Source: an uncultured Collinsella sp.
GTDB lineage: Bacteria; Actinomycetota; Coriobacteriia; Coriobacteriales; Coriobacteriaceae
Length of the DNA stretch: 30,526 nucleotides
Reading direction: 5' to 3'
Assembly (NCBI GenBank): GCA_900550965.1
Contig: URUC01000012.1
Location: 1 to 30,526, forward strand
The translations under genes and the position numbers were made by a program. The stretch's first letter is position 1. Each line of letters opens with the position of its first letter. Under the pieces are notes generated by a model. That model was given only the letters and a program-made list of their open reading frames with translations. It was not told the DNA's origin and ran no database searches. Below are positions 23,144 through 30,526 of this stretch, in pieces.

Positions 23144-23869
23144 TTGGCTTTATCCGAACGACTTACGCGCGCCCAGGAGATTCTGGGCCACGAGTTCAAT
23201 GACAAGGTGCTGCTGCGCGCGGCCCTTACGCATCCTTCGGCCGTCGAGGGCCAGCCAGTCTCGGCAAGCTACGAGCGCCTTGAGTTCTTGGGTGATTCCA
23301 TTTTGGGCGCCGTTGTCGCACGCTCCCTGTTTGTGTCCTATCCGGAGTTTGACGAGGGCAAGCTCACGCGCCTGAAGGTGTCCCTTGTCTCGGGCGCCAC
23401 GCTGTCCGAGGTGTCGCACGAGCTGGGTATCGATGACATCATCATCTTTGGTGCCTCCGAGACCGGTACCGGCGCGCGCGGCCTGCACTCGGCGCTCGAG
23501 AACGTCTACGAGTCGCTCGTGGGCGCGCTGTATCTGGACGCCGGCTGGGATGCCGCGGCGGAGTTTATCCACCGTACGCTTAAGCCACATTTGGCATCCG
23601 AGCGTGCCGAGCACCCTGCGAACCCCAAGTCGTATTTGCAGGAGTGCGTGCAGGCCGACGGCCACGAGCCCCCCGCGTACAAGCTGGTCGGCTCCGAGGG
23701 CCCTGCGCATGCGCCCACCTTTACCGCCGTGGTGTTGATCGATGGTATTCGCCAGGGTCGCGGCTCCGGCTCCTCAAAGAAGGAAGCCGAGGGAGCCGCT
23801 GCGCTCGAGGCACTTGACCGCATGGGCTACACCACCAACGGCGTGATTCTCAACAAGAAGCCTGTTTAA
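23144..23869 (+). CDS. rnc: Ribonuclease III
   Basis: RNase III cleaves double-stranded RNA in rRNA precursors and mRNAs. The start is a TTG (23144) preceded by AGGGAGG at 23129-23134. The 241-residue protein has the signature YERLEFLGDSILG near residue 45 and the second catalytic segment LENVYESLVGALYLD near 115, supplying the metal-binding acidic residues. The C-terminal double-stranded RNA-binding domain (from about 160) contains PKSYLQECVQ and GSGSSKKEAEGAAALEAL. Length is normal. It lies between acpP and smc, as in many bacteria. Confidence 0.95.
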   Translation: MALSERLTRAQEILGHEFNDKVLLRAALTHPSAVEGQPVSASYERLEFLGDSILGAVVARSLFVSYPEFDEGKLTRLKVSLVSGATLSEVSHELGIDDIIIFGASETGTGARGLHSALENVYESLVGALYLDAGWDAAAEFIHRTLKPHLASERAEHPANPKSYLQECVQADGHEPPAYKLVGSEGPAHAPTFTAVVLIDGIRQGRGSGSSKKEAEGAAALEALDRMGYTTNGVILNKKPV

Positions 23870-23879
23870 GCGAGGAACC

Positions 23880-26800
23880 GTGTATCTCAAGTCCCTCACG
23901 CTCAAAGGGTTCAAGTCGTTTGCCGACCGCGCCCATATGACGTTTGAGCCGGGCCTGACCGTCATCGTCGGTCCCAACGGCTCGGGAAAATCGAACATCT
24001 CTGACTCGATTCTGTGGGTCCTGGGCGAGCAGAGCGCCAAGCAGCTGCGCGGCCAGGCCATGGAGGATGTCATCTTCTCGGGCTCGTCAGCGCGCAAGCC
24101 GGTGGGTGTCGCCGAGGTCACGCTGGTGCTCGATAACTCGGACCATATGCTGCCCGTCGACTTTGACGAGGTCGCCATCACCCGTCGTATGTATCGCTCG
24201 GGCGAAAGCGAGTACCTCATCAACTCGAGTCCGTGCCGCCTGATGGACATTCAGGACATCCTGCACGATTCGGGCTTGGGCAAGGATACGCATTCCATCA
24301 TCAGCCAGGGCAAGCTCGACGCCATTTTGCAGAGCCGCCCCGAGGAGCGCCGCGCCCTCATCGAGGAGGCCGCCGGCATTTCCAAATTCCGCCACCGGAA
24401 GGAGGAGGCGGAGCGGAAGCTGGAGCGGACGGAGGAGAATCTGGTCCGCATCAATGACAAGATCGCCGAGCTGGAGCTTCAGGTGGAGCCCCTGCGGGAG
24501 CAGGCGGAGAAGGCCAGGAAGTATCTGGTGCTCCGGGATGAGCTGCGCCTTCTGGAGATCTCCGTCTGGCTGGAGAACCTGGACACCCTGAAGGCGGGCG
24601 CCCGGAAGCTGGAGGCGGACTTTCACGCCGCAGAGTCCCAGCGGGACGAGGCCCGCGCCGCTCTGGACGCCCTCTATGCCGAGGGGGAGCGGTACAGCGA
24701 GCGGATGCGGGAGAAGGACATGGAGGCTGAGCGTGTCCGGACAGAGTCCGCCGTTCTGGAGGAGCAGATCAAGGAGAAGGAGTCCGCCGCCGCCGTGCTG
24801 GAGAGCACCGTCACCCACAACCGGGAGAACATCCAGCGGGCGGAGGCGGAGCTGGCAGAGGCGGAGAGCCGTTCCGGCGGCCTTGCGAAGCAGGCGGAGG
24901 AGCAGGAAGCCCGGGTGGCGGAGATCGACCGCCGGATCGGGGAGCTGAACGGTGCGCTGGCCGCCCTGCTGGAGACCGCCCAGACCATGGCGGAACAGGC
25001 CGGCGGCGCCCAGAACGAGGCGGAGCGCCTGCGGGCACAGGAGGCCCTCGCCATGGCCGCCGCCGCGGACGCGCGGGCGGAACTGGCCGCCGCCGCCGCG
25101 GAGAAGAAGCAGATCCAGGAGCGGCGGGAGGCCGCAGAGCGAGACAGGGCCGCCGCGGAGGAGCAGCTTCAGTCCGCCCGGCAGGAGGCGCGGGAGAACC
25201 GCCGCGCCCTGGAGGATGCCAGGGACGAGGCGGAGGCCGCCGCCAACATCATCGCCGGCCACAGCCTGCGGATGGAGGAACGGAAGAAGAAGGCCGCTGC
25301 CGCCGCGGAGCGGCGGGTCCAGCTGACCATGGACACGGGGGCGCTGGAAAACCGCCGCCGCCTGCTGACAGAGATGGAGAAGGAGTACGAGGGCTTCTCC
25401 AAGGCAGTCAAGTTCGTGTGCCGCGCACAGAGCGGCCTGCAGGGCATCCATGGCCCGGTGGCCAATCTGGTGAAGACCGATGGCAGGTACTCCTTGGCCA
25501 TCGAGATCGCCCTGGGGGCGGGACTGCAGAATATTGTGGTGGACCGGGAGGAGGATGCCAAGGCCGCCATCAGCTACCTGAAGCAGCGGGACGCCGGACG
25601 GGCCACATTCCTGCCCCTCACCGCCATCCGGGGTGACGAACTCCATGAAAAAGGCGTGGAGAAGGAATTTGGGTTTGTGGGCCTGGGGTCCCGGCTGGTG
25701 ACATTCGACCCGGCGTACCGGAATATTGTTTACAACCTGCTGGGCCGCACTGTGGTGGTGGAGGACCTGGACTGCGGCATCGCCATGGCCCGGAAGTACC
25801 GCAACGCCTTCCGGATCGTGACGCTGGACGGCCAGATCATTAACCGGGGCGGCTCCATGACCGGCGGCAGCACCAGCCGGTCCGCCGGTGTACTGAGCCG
25901 GTCCGCGGAGTTGGAGCAGCTCACCGCCCGGACCGCTGCCATGCAGGCAAAGCTGGCGGAGGCAAAGCAGGCGGAGGAGGATACCGCCCGGGAACTGGCC
26001 GCCGCCCAATACGAGCTGGAGACCGCGGAGGCCCAGCGCCGCCATGCAGAGGACGAGGTCCTGCGGCTGGAGGGCATCAGGGGACAATATGATCTCCTGC
26101 TGCGCTCCCTGGAGGAGAGCGTGGAGAACCTCGCCGGCGAGCTGGAGAGCTTGGCCGGACGGCTGACGGACAACGACGCCCGGTCTGCCGCCGCCCAGGT
26201 GGAGATCAACCGACAGGAATCCGCCGCCGCGGACGCGCGGGCCCAGGCGGAGGCGGCTCTTTCCGGCCAATCGGAGCTGCTGGAGAAATCCGGTGCCCTG
26301 GCCGAGGAGATCAGCGGCAGAAAGAGCGATCTGGCTGCCCTGGCGGCCGAGCGGGAGGCCACAGTCCGCAGCGCCGCGGACCTGCGGGCGCTGTGCGCGG
26401 ATCTCTCTGGTGACCGGGAGCAGAAGGAACAGATGGCGGAGACCTACCGCCGAAACATCGCCGCCGCGGAGGAAGAGATCGCCGGATTGCAGACGGCGCT
26501 GGAGGAGCTGGCGGGCCGGGGCGCGGCCTTCCGGCAGCGGCTGGCCGCCATCACAGAGGAGAAGAACGCCCTGGAGGCGGAGCGGACTGCCAAGAACCGG
26601 GCGGGCCAGGAGATGAACGAGAACCTGCTGAACCTGGAGCGGGCGGTGGCCAAACTGGACCAGAAGCGGGCCACCTCCGCCATGGAGGAAAAGCAGATCC
26701 TGGACCGGCTGTGGGAACACTACGAACTCTCCCACTCCGACGCCCAGGCACAGCGGATCGAGCTGGAGAGCGTGCCCAAGGCCAACCGGCGGATCGGGGA

Positions 26801-27443
26801 GCTGAAGCGGGACATCACCGCCCTGGGCACCCCAAACATCGGGGCCATCGACGAGTTCCAGCGGGTGAACACCCGCTACACCTACCTGACGGACCAGCGC
26901 AACGATGTGGAGAAGGCCAAGGGCGAGCTGCAGAACATCATCGGCGAGATCACTGAGGAGATGACCAAGATTTTCGCCGAGCAGTTCAAGCTGCTGTCCG
27001 AGAGCTTCCAGACCACCTTCCAGGAGCTCTTCGGGGGAGGGACGGCCAGATTGGAACTGGAGGACGAGGAGGACATCCTGGGCTGCGGCATCGAGATCAA
27101 GGCCCAGCCGCCGGGAAAGACCCTCAAGACCATCTCCCTGCTGTCCGGCGGCGAGAAGGCCTTTGTGGCCATCGCGCTGTATTTCTCCATTCTGAAAGTC
27201 CATCCAACGCCCTTCTGCGTGATGGACGAGATCGAGGCGGCCCTGGATGACGCCAACGTCACCCGCTACGCCCGCTATATGCGGACGCTGGCAGGCCGGA
27301 CCCAGTTCATCGTCATCACCCACCGCCGGGGAACCATGGAGGAGGCCGACGTCCTCTATGGCGTCACCATGCAGGAGCAGGGCGTGAGCAAGATCCTGAC
27401 CATCAATCTGAATGACATGGCGAAAGAGCTGAAGATCAAATAA
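23880..27443 (+). CDS. smc: Chromosome segregation protein SMC (hybrid of two genomes)
   Basis: SMC is the ATPase core of the condensin complex that organises and segregates chromosomes. The reading frame is uninterrupted (1187 residues): Walker A GPNGSGKS at residues 31-38, Q-loop segment, long coiled coil, hinge (about 510-660), second coiled coil, signature LSGGEKAF near 1087 and Walker B FCVMDEIEAALDDAN near 1111. The start is GTG 23880 with GAGGA upstream. The first 166 residues use Arg codons CGC/CGT only (all ten), while from R173 onward CGG dominates, and after E-E-A-A-G the sequence reads ISKFRHRKEEAERK, as in Clostridia, rather than the VLKHR-type continuation usual in actinobacteria. 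The gene is therefore a fusion of two species' smc, probably an assembly artefact. Confidence 0.93.
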   Translation: MYLKSLTLKGFKSFADRAHMTFEPGLTVIVGPNGSGKSNISDSILWVLGEQSAKQLRGQAMEDVIFSGSSARKPVGVAEVTLVLDNSDHMLPVDFDEVAITRRMYRSGESEYLINSSPCRLMDIQDILHDSGLGKDTHSIISQGKLDAILQSRPEERRALIEEAAGISKFRHRKEEAERKLERTEENLVRINDKIAELELQVEPLREQAEKARKYLVLRDELRLLEISVWLENLDTLKAGARKLEADFHAAESQRDEARAALDALYAEGERYSERMREKDMEAERVRTESAVLEEQIKEKESAAAVLESTVTHNRENIQRAEAELAEAESRSGGLAKQAEEQEARVAEIDRRIGELNGALAALLETAQTMAEQAGGAQNEAERLRAQEALAMAAAADARAELAAAAAEKKQIQERREAAERDRAAAEEQLQSARQEARENRRALEDARDEAEAAANIIAGHSLRMEERKKKAAAAAERRVQLTMDTGALENRRRLLTEMEKEYEGFSKAVKFVCRAQSGLQGIHGPVANLVKTDGRYSLAIEIALGAGLQNIVVDREEDAKAAISYLKQRDAGRATFLPLTAIRGDELHEKGVEKEFGFVGLGSRLVTFDPAYRNIVYNLLGRTVVVEDLDCGIAMARKYRNAFRIVTLDGQIINRGGSMTGGSTSRSAGVLSRSAELEQLTARTAAMQAKLAEAKQAEEDTARELAAAQYELETAEAQRRHAEDEVLRLEGIRGQYDLLLRSLEESVENLAGELESLAGRLTDNDARSAAAQVEINRQESAAADARAQAEAALSGQSELLEKSGALAEEISGRKSDLAALAAEREATVRSAADLRALCADLSGDREQKEQMAETYRRNIAAAEEEIAGLQTALEELAGRGAAFRQRLAAITEEKNALEAERTAKNRAGQEMNENLLNLERAVAKLDQKRATSAMEEKQILDRLWEHYELSHSDAQAQRIELESVPKANRRIGELKRDITALGTPNIGAIDEFQRVNTRYTYLTDQRNDVEKAKGELQNIIGEITEEMTKIFAEQFKLLSESFQTTFQELFGGGTARLELEDEEDILGCGIEIKAQPPGKTLKTISLLSGGEKAFVAIALYFSILKVHPTPFCVMDEIEAALDDANVTRYARYMRTLAGRTQFIVITHRRGTMEEADVLYGVTMQEQGVSKILTINLNDMAKELKIK
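24354..24396. other. Probable chimeric join between two genomes within smc
   Basis: The left genome's codon style ends with the CGC-CGC at about 24,349-24,354, and the first CGG of the new style is at 24,396. The identical block is probably ATCGAGGAGGCCGCCGG (24360-24376), coding I-E-E-A-A-G. Downstream gene order also belongs to another organism. No target-site duplication, transposase, tRNA or att-like repeat is visible at the join. Confidence 0.85.
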
Positions 27444-27455
27444 GGAGCGGAATCC

Positions 27456-27674
27456 ATGAAGCGCAAGCATAAACAGATACTGATCATCTGGGTGGGCCTG
27501 CTGGCAGGCCTCCTTATCTTCCGGGGCGGATGGATGACCTATGCAGGGCTGCTGATTTTCCTTTTGGATCTGGGGCTGGTGTGGTGGCTGCTGCGCTGCC
27601 CCCACTGCGGAAAGTCCGTTCGGGAGCTCCGACCGGATAAGACCTGCCCATACTGCGGCAAGAAAGTGGAGTGA
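27456..27674 (+). CDS. Small membrane protein with C-terminal zinc ribbon (copy 1)
   Basis: A 72-residue protein of unknown function. Residues 8-24 and 30-47 are hydrophobic and should form two membrane segments; a single CPHCG and CPYCG pair follows (18 residues apart), forming a zinc ribbon with a basic tail in the cytoplasm or outside. The start ATG 27456 has AAGGAG at 27442-27447, overlapping the smc stop. It resembles the next small gene in layout, so the two look like a diverged tandem pair. It sits between smc and ftsY in what appears to be the same operon. I do not know its role; a link to SMC or SRP-receptor function is conjecture. Confidence 0.8.
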   Translation: MKRKHKQILIIWVGLLAGLLIFRGGWMTYAGLLIFLLDLGLVWWLLRCPHCGKSVRELRPDKTCPYCGKKVE

Positions 27675-27722
27675 ACGGCGACCCGGCGCAAGAGGATTTG
27701 AAGCGATTGGGAGGACGATCTC

Positions 27723-27974
27723 ATGACACTGCGCAGATGGACGATCCTGAGCGTTATCCTGCTAGTCCCGGGATTTGTTCTGCAGTTCCTCAGCAGGACC
27801 GTATTTGTACCGGAGGCGGGCGTGATCGGGGGACTGCTGCTGGCGGCGGGCCTTGCGATCCAGTTGTTCGTGATCCGCTGCCCGGAGTGCGGGGCACATC
27901 TGCCGCTTTTTCCCGGCGAATACTGCAAATACTGCGGAAACAGGTTGGACTGGGATAAGCCTCTCCGGCGCTGA
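27723..27974 (+). CDS. Small membrane protein with C-terminal zinc ribbon (copy 2)
   Basis: An 83-residue protein of unknown function with the same architecture as the gene 48 bases upstream: two hydrophobic segments (about residues 8-24 and 33-50), then CPECG and CKYCG spaced as a zinc ribbon. The start ATG 27723 has GGGAGGA about 9 bases upstream. It lies 21 bases before ftsY. Sequence identity outside the Cys motifs is low, so common descent is inferred from layout and location. Confidence 0.8.
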   Translation: MTLRRWTILSVILLVPGFVLQFLSRTVFVPEAGVIGGLLLAAGLAIQLFVIRCPECGAHLPLFPGEYCKYCGNRLDWDKPLRR

Positions 27975-27995
27975 TTTCCGATTTGGGAGGATACC

Positions 27996-28868
27996 ATGGG
28001 CTTTTTTGACAAGCTGAAAAAGATCACCACAAATCTCTTCTCCGGCTTCTCCGAGGCGGACGAGGCCTTTTTCGAGGAGTTGGAGGAGACGCTGATCCTG
28101 GCGGACCTGGGCATGGACACGGCGCTGGACGCCGTGGAAAAACTCCGCACGAGGGTCCGGAAGGAGAAGCTCCAGGACCAGGAGGCGGTCAAGGCCGCCC
28201 TCCGGGACATTTTGGCGGAGGAGATGGACGTGGGCGGCACGGAGCTGGATCTCTCGACCCGGCCTGCTGTGGTGCTGTTCATCGGCGTCAACGGCGTAGG
28301 CAAGACCACGTCCATCGGCAAACTGGGCTATCAGCTGAAAAGCGAGGGCAAGCGGGTCCTCTTCTGCGCGGCGGACACCTTCCGGGCCGCAGCGGCGGAC
28401 CAACTGCAGATCTGGGCGGAGCGGGCCGGCTGCGAACTTGTGCGCCAGCACGAGGGGGCTGACCCCGGCGCGGTGCTGTTCGACGCCCTGCAGGCTGCCA
28501 AGGCAAGAGGGGTGGATGTGGTGCTGTGCGACACTGCCGGCCGCCTCCACAACAAGGCTAACCTGATGGCGGAGCTCGCCAAGCTCTCCAAGATCATCGA
28601 CCGGGAATGCCCCGGCGCCGCACGGGAGACGCTGCTGGTGCTGGATGCCACCACCGGACAAAACGGCCTGATCCAGGCCCGCCAGTTCAAGGAGGCCGCA
28701 GGACTCACCGGCATCGTGCTGACGAAGCTGGATGGCACGGCCAAGGGCGGCATCGTCATCGCCATCGCCAAGGAGCTGGGCGTACCGGTGAAGCTGGCCG
28801 GTGTGGGCGAGGGGGTGGACGACCTGAAGGCCTTCGACGCGAAGGAATATGTGGAGGCCATTATTTGA
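27996..28868 (+). CDS. ftsY: Signal recognition particle receptor FtsY
   Basis: FtsY is the membrane-associated GTPase that receives ribosome-bound signal recognition particle and delivers nascent membrane proteins to the translocon. The 290-residue protein has the N domain (about 1-85, with an acidic N-terminal helix), then the G domain: G1 FIGVNGVGKTTSIGKL near residue 93, ADTFRAAAADQLQ, G3 DTAGRLHNK, and G4 TKLDGTAKGG. It is the short Gram-positive form that lacks the long acidic A domain of E. coli. ATG 27996 is preceded by GGGAGG at 27985-27990. The following small gene begins at a TTG overlapping its stop. Confidence 0.95.
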   Translation: MGFFDKLKKITTNLFSGFSEADEAFFEELEETLILADLGMDTALDAVEKLRTRVRKEKLQDQEAVKAALRDILAEEMDVGGTELDLSTRPAVVLFIGVNGVGKTTSIGKLGYQLKSEGKRVLFCAADTFRAAAADQLQIWAERAGCELVRQHEGADPGAVLFDALQAAKARGVDVVLCDTAGRLHNKANLMAELAKLSKIIDRECPGAARETLLVLDATTGQNGLIQARQFKEAAGLTGIVLTKLDGTAKGGIVIAIAKELGVPVKLAGVGEGVDDLKAFDAKEYVEAII

Positions 28869-29145
28869 GCGGCAGCAGAGAGACAAGGATCACCATTTGG
28901 AATCGGAGAAAACTGATCTCTGTGTCGTCGCAGCAGATGTACTTTCGGATCCGCGGGGCGCTTTCAGATGCCGGGCTCTCCAGCGGCACCAGGACCCGGG
29001 GCCTATACGCCGCGGCTGCCCGCCGCAGCAGGGGGCCGCTCCGACTGCTGTACAGGACAGCGTCCTGACCTACACCATCTATGTTCACAGAGATGACTAT
29101 GACCGTGCGTTCGCGGCGATCCAGTCCTCTCTGCGGGGAAAATGA
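28865..29145 (+). pseudogene. DUF2007-like small protein, frameshifted
   Basis: No intact frame covers this region. From TTG 28865 (GGAGG at 28853-28857, overlapping the ftsY stop) one frame reads through TIWNRRKLISVSSQQMYFRI and ALSDAGLSSGTRTRG, then runs to a stop at 29068. A second frame picks up with LTYTIYVHRDDYDRAFAAIQ and ends at 29145. Together they resemble the DUF2007 (putative signal-transducing) fold: first strand, helix 'FRIRGALSDAG', then a final strand-helix. One base seems missing; a sixth G in the run of five at about 29030-29034 would rejoin them into about 93 residues. Function of the family is unknown. It may be a homopolymer sequence error instead of a real defect. Confidence 0.6.
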
Positions 29146-29160
29146 AAAGGAGCGCATACC

Positions 29161-29877
29161 ATGACCAGACAAGACGGACGGGCATTTGACGAGCTGCGCC
29201 CGATCAAAATCACCCCTGATTTCGTAAAATTCGCGGAGGGCAGCTGTCTCATCCAGTGCGGCGACACCATGGTTCTCTGCTGCGCCAGCGTGGAGGACCG
29301 GGTGCCGCCCCATGTGCCGGAGGGCACCGGCTGGGTGACGGCGGAGTACTCCATGCTGCCCCGGGCCAACCGGGAGCGCAGCAAGCGGGACATCGCCAAG
29401 CTGAAGCTCTCGCCCCGCAGCGCAGAGATCCAGCGGCTGGTGGGCCGTTCCCTCCGGGCCGCCGTGGACCTGGCGAAGCTGGGGGAGCATACCATCACCA
29501 TCGACTGCGACGTGCTCCAGGGCGACGGCGGAACCCGCACCGCCTCCGTCACCGGCGGCTTTGTGGCGCTGGCTCTGGCCTGCCGGAAGCTGGTGGAGGA
29601 GGGCGTGCTGGCCTCCAATCCCATCCGGCATTTCGTCACCGGGGTGTCTGCGGGAATCGTCGGGGAGACCCTTATGCTGGATTTGCAGTACAGCGAGGAC
29701 AGCCGTGCCCAGGTGGACCTGAACTGTGTGATGAATGAGCTGGGGGAGATCATCGAGCTCCAGGGCACCGGCGAGGGCCGGGCCTTCACACCCCAGGAGC
29801 AACAGGAGCTGGTGCGCTTGTGCGCCAAGGGCAACCGGGAGCTGCTGAAGCTCCAGCGGGAGATTTTGAAGCGATAA
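29161..29877 (+). CDS. rph: Ribonuclease PH
   Basis: RNase PH trims the 3' ends of tRNA precursors using phosphate. The 238-residue protein carries the family segments in order: RQDGRAFDELRPIKI at the N-terminus, SMLPRANRERSKRD with the conserved phosphate-binding Arg residues, SAEIQRLVGRSLRA, and the catalytic CDVLQGDGGTRTASVTGG. Length matches the family. AAAGGAG about 8 bases upstream supports ATG 29161. The rph-rdgB pairing, here split by one small membrane gene, is common in bacteria. Confidence 0.95.
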   Translation: MTRQDGRAFDELRPIKITPDFVKFAEGSCLIQCGDTMVLCCASVEDRVPPHVPEGTGWVTAEYSMLPRANRERSKRDIAKLKLSPRSAEIQRLVGRSLRAAVDLAKLGEHTITIDCDVLQGDGGTRTASVTGGFVALALACRKLVEEGVLASNPIRHFVTGVSAGIVGETLMLDLQYSEDSRAQVDLNCVMNELGEIIELQGTGEGRAFTPQEQQELVRLCAKGNRELLKLQREILKR

Positions 29878-29899
29878 AACCACAAATTGAAAGAAGAAG

Positions 29900-30196
29900 A
29901 TGGTTTCCGTGGCGCAGGTATTCGAGATGATTATGCTGATCTGCTTCGGCCTGTCCTGGCCCTTCAACATCACAAAGTCCGTGCGCTCCCGTACTGCAAA
30001 GGGCAAGAGCCTATGGTTTGAGGTGTGCATCATCGTGGGCTATCTCTGCGGCTTGGCGGGGAAGTTCATCAGTGGAAATGTCACCTATGTGGCGGCTTTT
30101 TACATTCTGGATATCACCATGGTCACCATCGACCTGGTGCTGACCATCCGGAACAAGCGTCTGGACCGTGCGGCGGAAAAGGAGGAGACGGTATGA
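29900..30196 (+). CDS. Small PQ-loop/SemiSWEET-like membrane protein
   Basis: A 98-residue membrane protein with three predicted transmembrane segments (about residues 6-22, 42-58 and 65-82). The first segment ends in FGLSWPFNITKSVRSRTAKG, which resembles the PQ-loop repeat of SWEET/SemiSWEET carriers, but the P-Q pair is P-F here. SemiSWEETs are sugar carriers that work as dimers of three-helix units; transport by this protein is only an inference. Start ATG 29900 follows a GAAAGAAGAAG stretch. It ends in ATGA overlapping rdgB. It may instead be a regulatory membrane protein of unknown class. Confidence 0.7.
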   Translation: MVSVAQVFEMIMLICFGLSWPFNITKSVRSRTAKGKSLWFEVCIIVGYLCGLAGKFISGNVTYVAAFYILDITMVTIDLVLTIRNKRLDRAAEKEETV

Positions 30197-30526
30197 AATT
30201 CGTGTTGGCAACCCATAACCCCGGTAAGCTGAAGGAGATGGCGGATATCCTCTCCGGACTGGGGGTGGAAGTGGTGAGCCCCGCAGACGTGGGAATCTCC
30301 GTAGACGTGGAGGAGACCGGCACCACCTTTGCGGAAAACGCCATGCTGAAGGCCAAGGCCATCTGCGCGGCCAGCGGGCTGCCCGCCATCGCGGACGACT
30401 CCGGTCTCTGTGTGGACGCCCTGAACGGAGGACCCGGCGTGTATTCCGCCCGTTACGGCGGGGAGGAGCTGGACGACCGGGGGCGGTATACCCTGCTGCT
30501 GCAGAACATGCGGGGACAGACTACCC
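30193..30526 (+). CDS. rdgB: XTP/dITP diphosphatase (RdgB/HAM1), truncated by window end
   Basis: The enzyme hydrolyses non-canonical purine triphosphates such as dITP and XTP to monophosphates, keeping them out of DNA and RNA. The visible 111 codons have the N-terminal FVLATHNPGKLKEM signature, TTFAENAMLKAKA, and the ADDSGLCVDALNGGPGVYSA active-site segment. GGAGG about 8 bases before ATG 30193 supports the start; it overlaps the previous stop as ATGA. The rest of the gene, about 80-90 codons, lies beyond the window. Confidence 0.92.
   Translation, partial: MKFVLATHNPGKLKEMADILSGLGVEVVSPADVGISVDVEETGTTFAENAMLKAKAICAASGLPAIADDSGLCVDALNGGPGVYSARYGGEELDDRGRYTLLLQNMRGQTT

Noticed and set aside
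24354..27443. Transposition or phage integration as cause of the composition change in smc
   Set aside because: There is no transposase, integrase, inverted repeat or target duplication at the join, and the imported DNA is itself ordinary housekeeping sequence continuing to the window end.
24087..27605. Very long open frame on the reverse strand opposite smc (over 1,100 codons)
   Set aside because: A shadow frame caused by GC-rich codon structure of smc. The product is Leu/Gly/Gln/His-rich with no recognisable domain, and smc is clearly real. The same applies to long reverse frames opposite leuS, infB and nrnA/truB.

Overview
This window is almost entirely forward-strand housekeeping DNA from two different bacteria joined inside one gene. 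From the left edge to about base 24,360 the gene content, gene order and codon use (Arg mostly CGC/CGT, strong GC bias) suggest a high-GC actinobacterium, most likely a gut Coriobacteriia member such as Collinsella. From about base 24,380 to the right edge, Arg codons switch abruptly to CGG, and the genes (smc remainder, two tiny membrane zinc-ribbon proteins, ftsY, a DUF2007-like gene, rph, a PQ-loop-like membrane protein, rdgB) read as a Clostridia/Oscillospiraceae-type chromosome. The switch falls on the conserved E-E-A-A-G codons of smc, so a misassembled (chimeric) contig is the simplest explanation. Taxon names are inferred from sequence style and remembered synteny, not from any search.

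Layout of the left part: leuS (preceded by a large compound hairpin and followed by a terminator); then a clear promoter, a terminator-like leader hairpin and the translation/RNA cluster rimP-nusA-infB-rbfA-nrnA-truB-ribF-dnaG, mostly with overlapping or nearly touching genes; then rpoD/sigA with its own terminator, a perfect 24-nt palindrome, and a tRNA-Asn(GTT) with its own promoter and terminator. A second cluster follows: Asp23/Gls24-family gene, fakA (DAK2 family), recG, rsmD, coaD, a SepIVA/DivIVA-like coiled-coil gene, yceD, rpmF, plsX, acpP, rnc, smc. It combines fatty-acid activation and phospholipid precursor synthesis, CoA/ACP supply, rRNA processing and modification, and chromosome segregation. 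The coaD...sepIVA-yceD-rnc-smc order resembles the mycobacterial one.

Two genes carry single-base frameshifts: infB (near 4,980-4,990, left genome) and a small DUF2007-like gene (near 29,030, right genome). Both look like one missing base and may be sequence errors.

I found no CRISPR array, insertion sequence, prophage, toxin-antitoxin pair or defence locus, and no convincing undescribed system. The most useful observations are the chimeric join, the frameshifts, the attenuator-like leader before rimP, the C-C-C-H tail on NusA, and several unexplained palindromes and small proteins.
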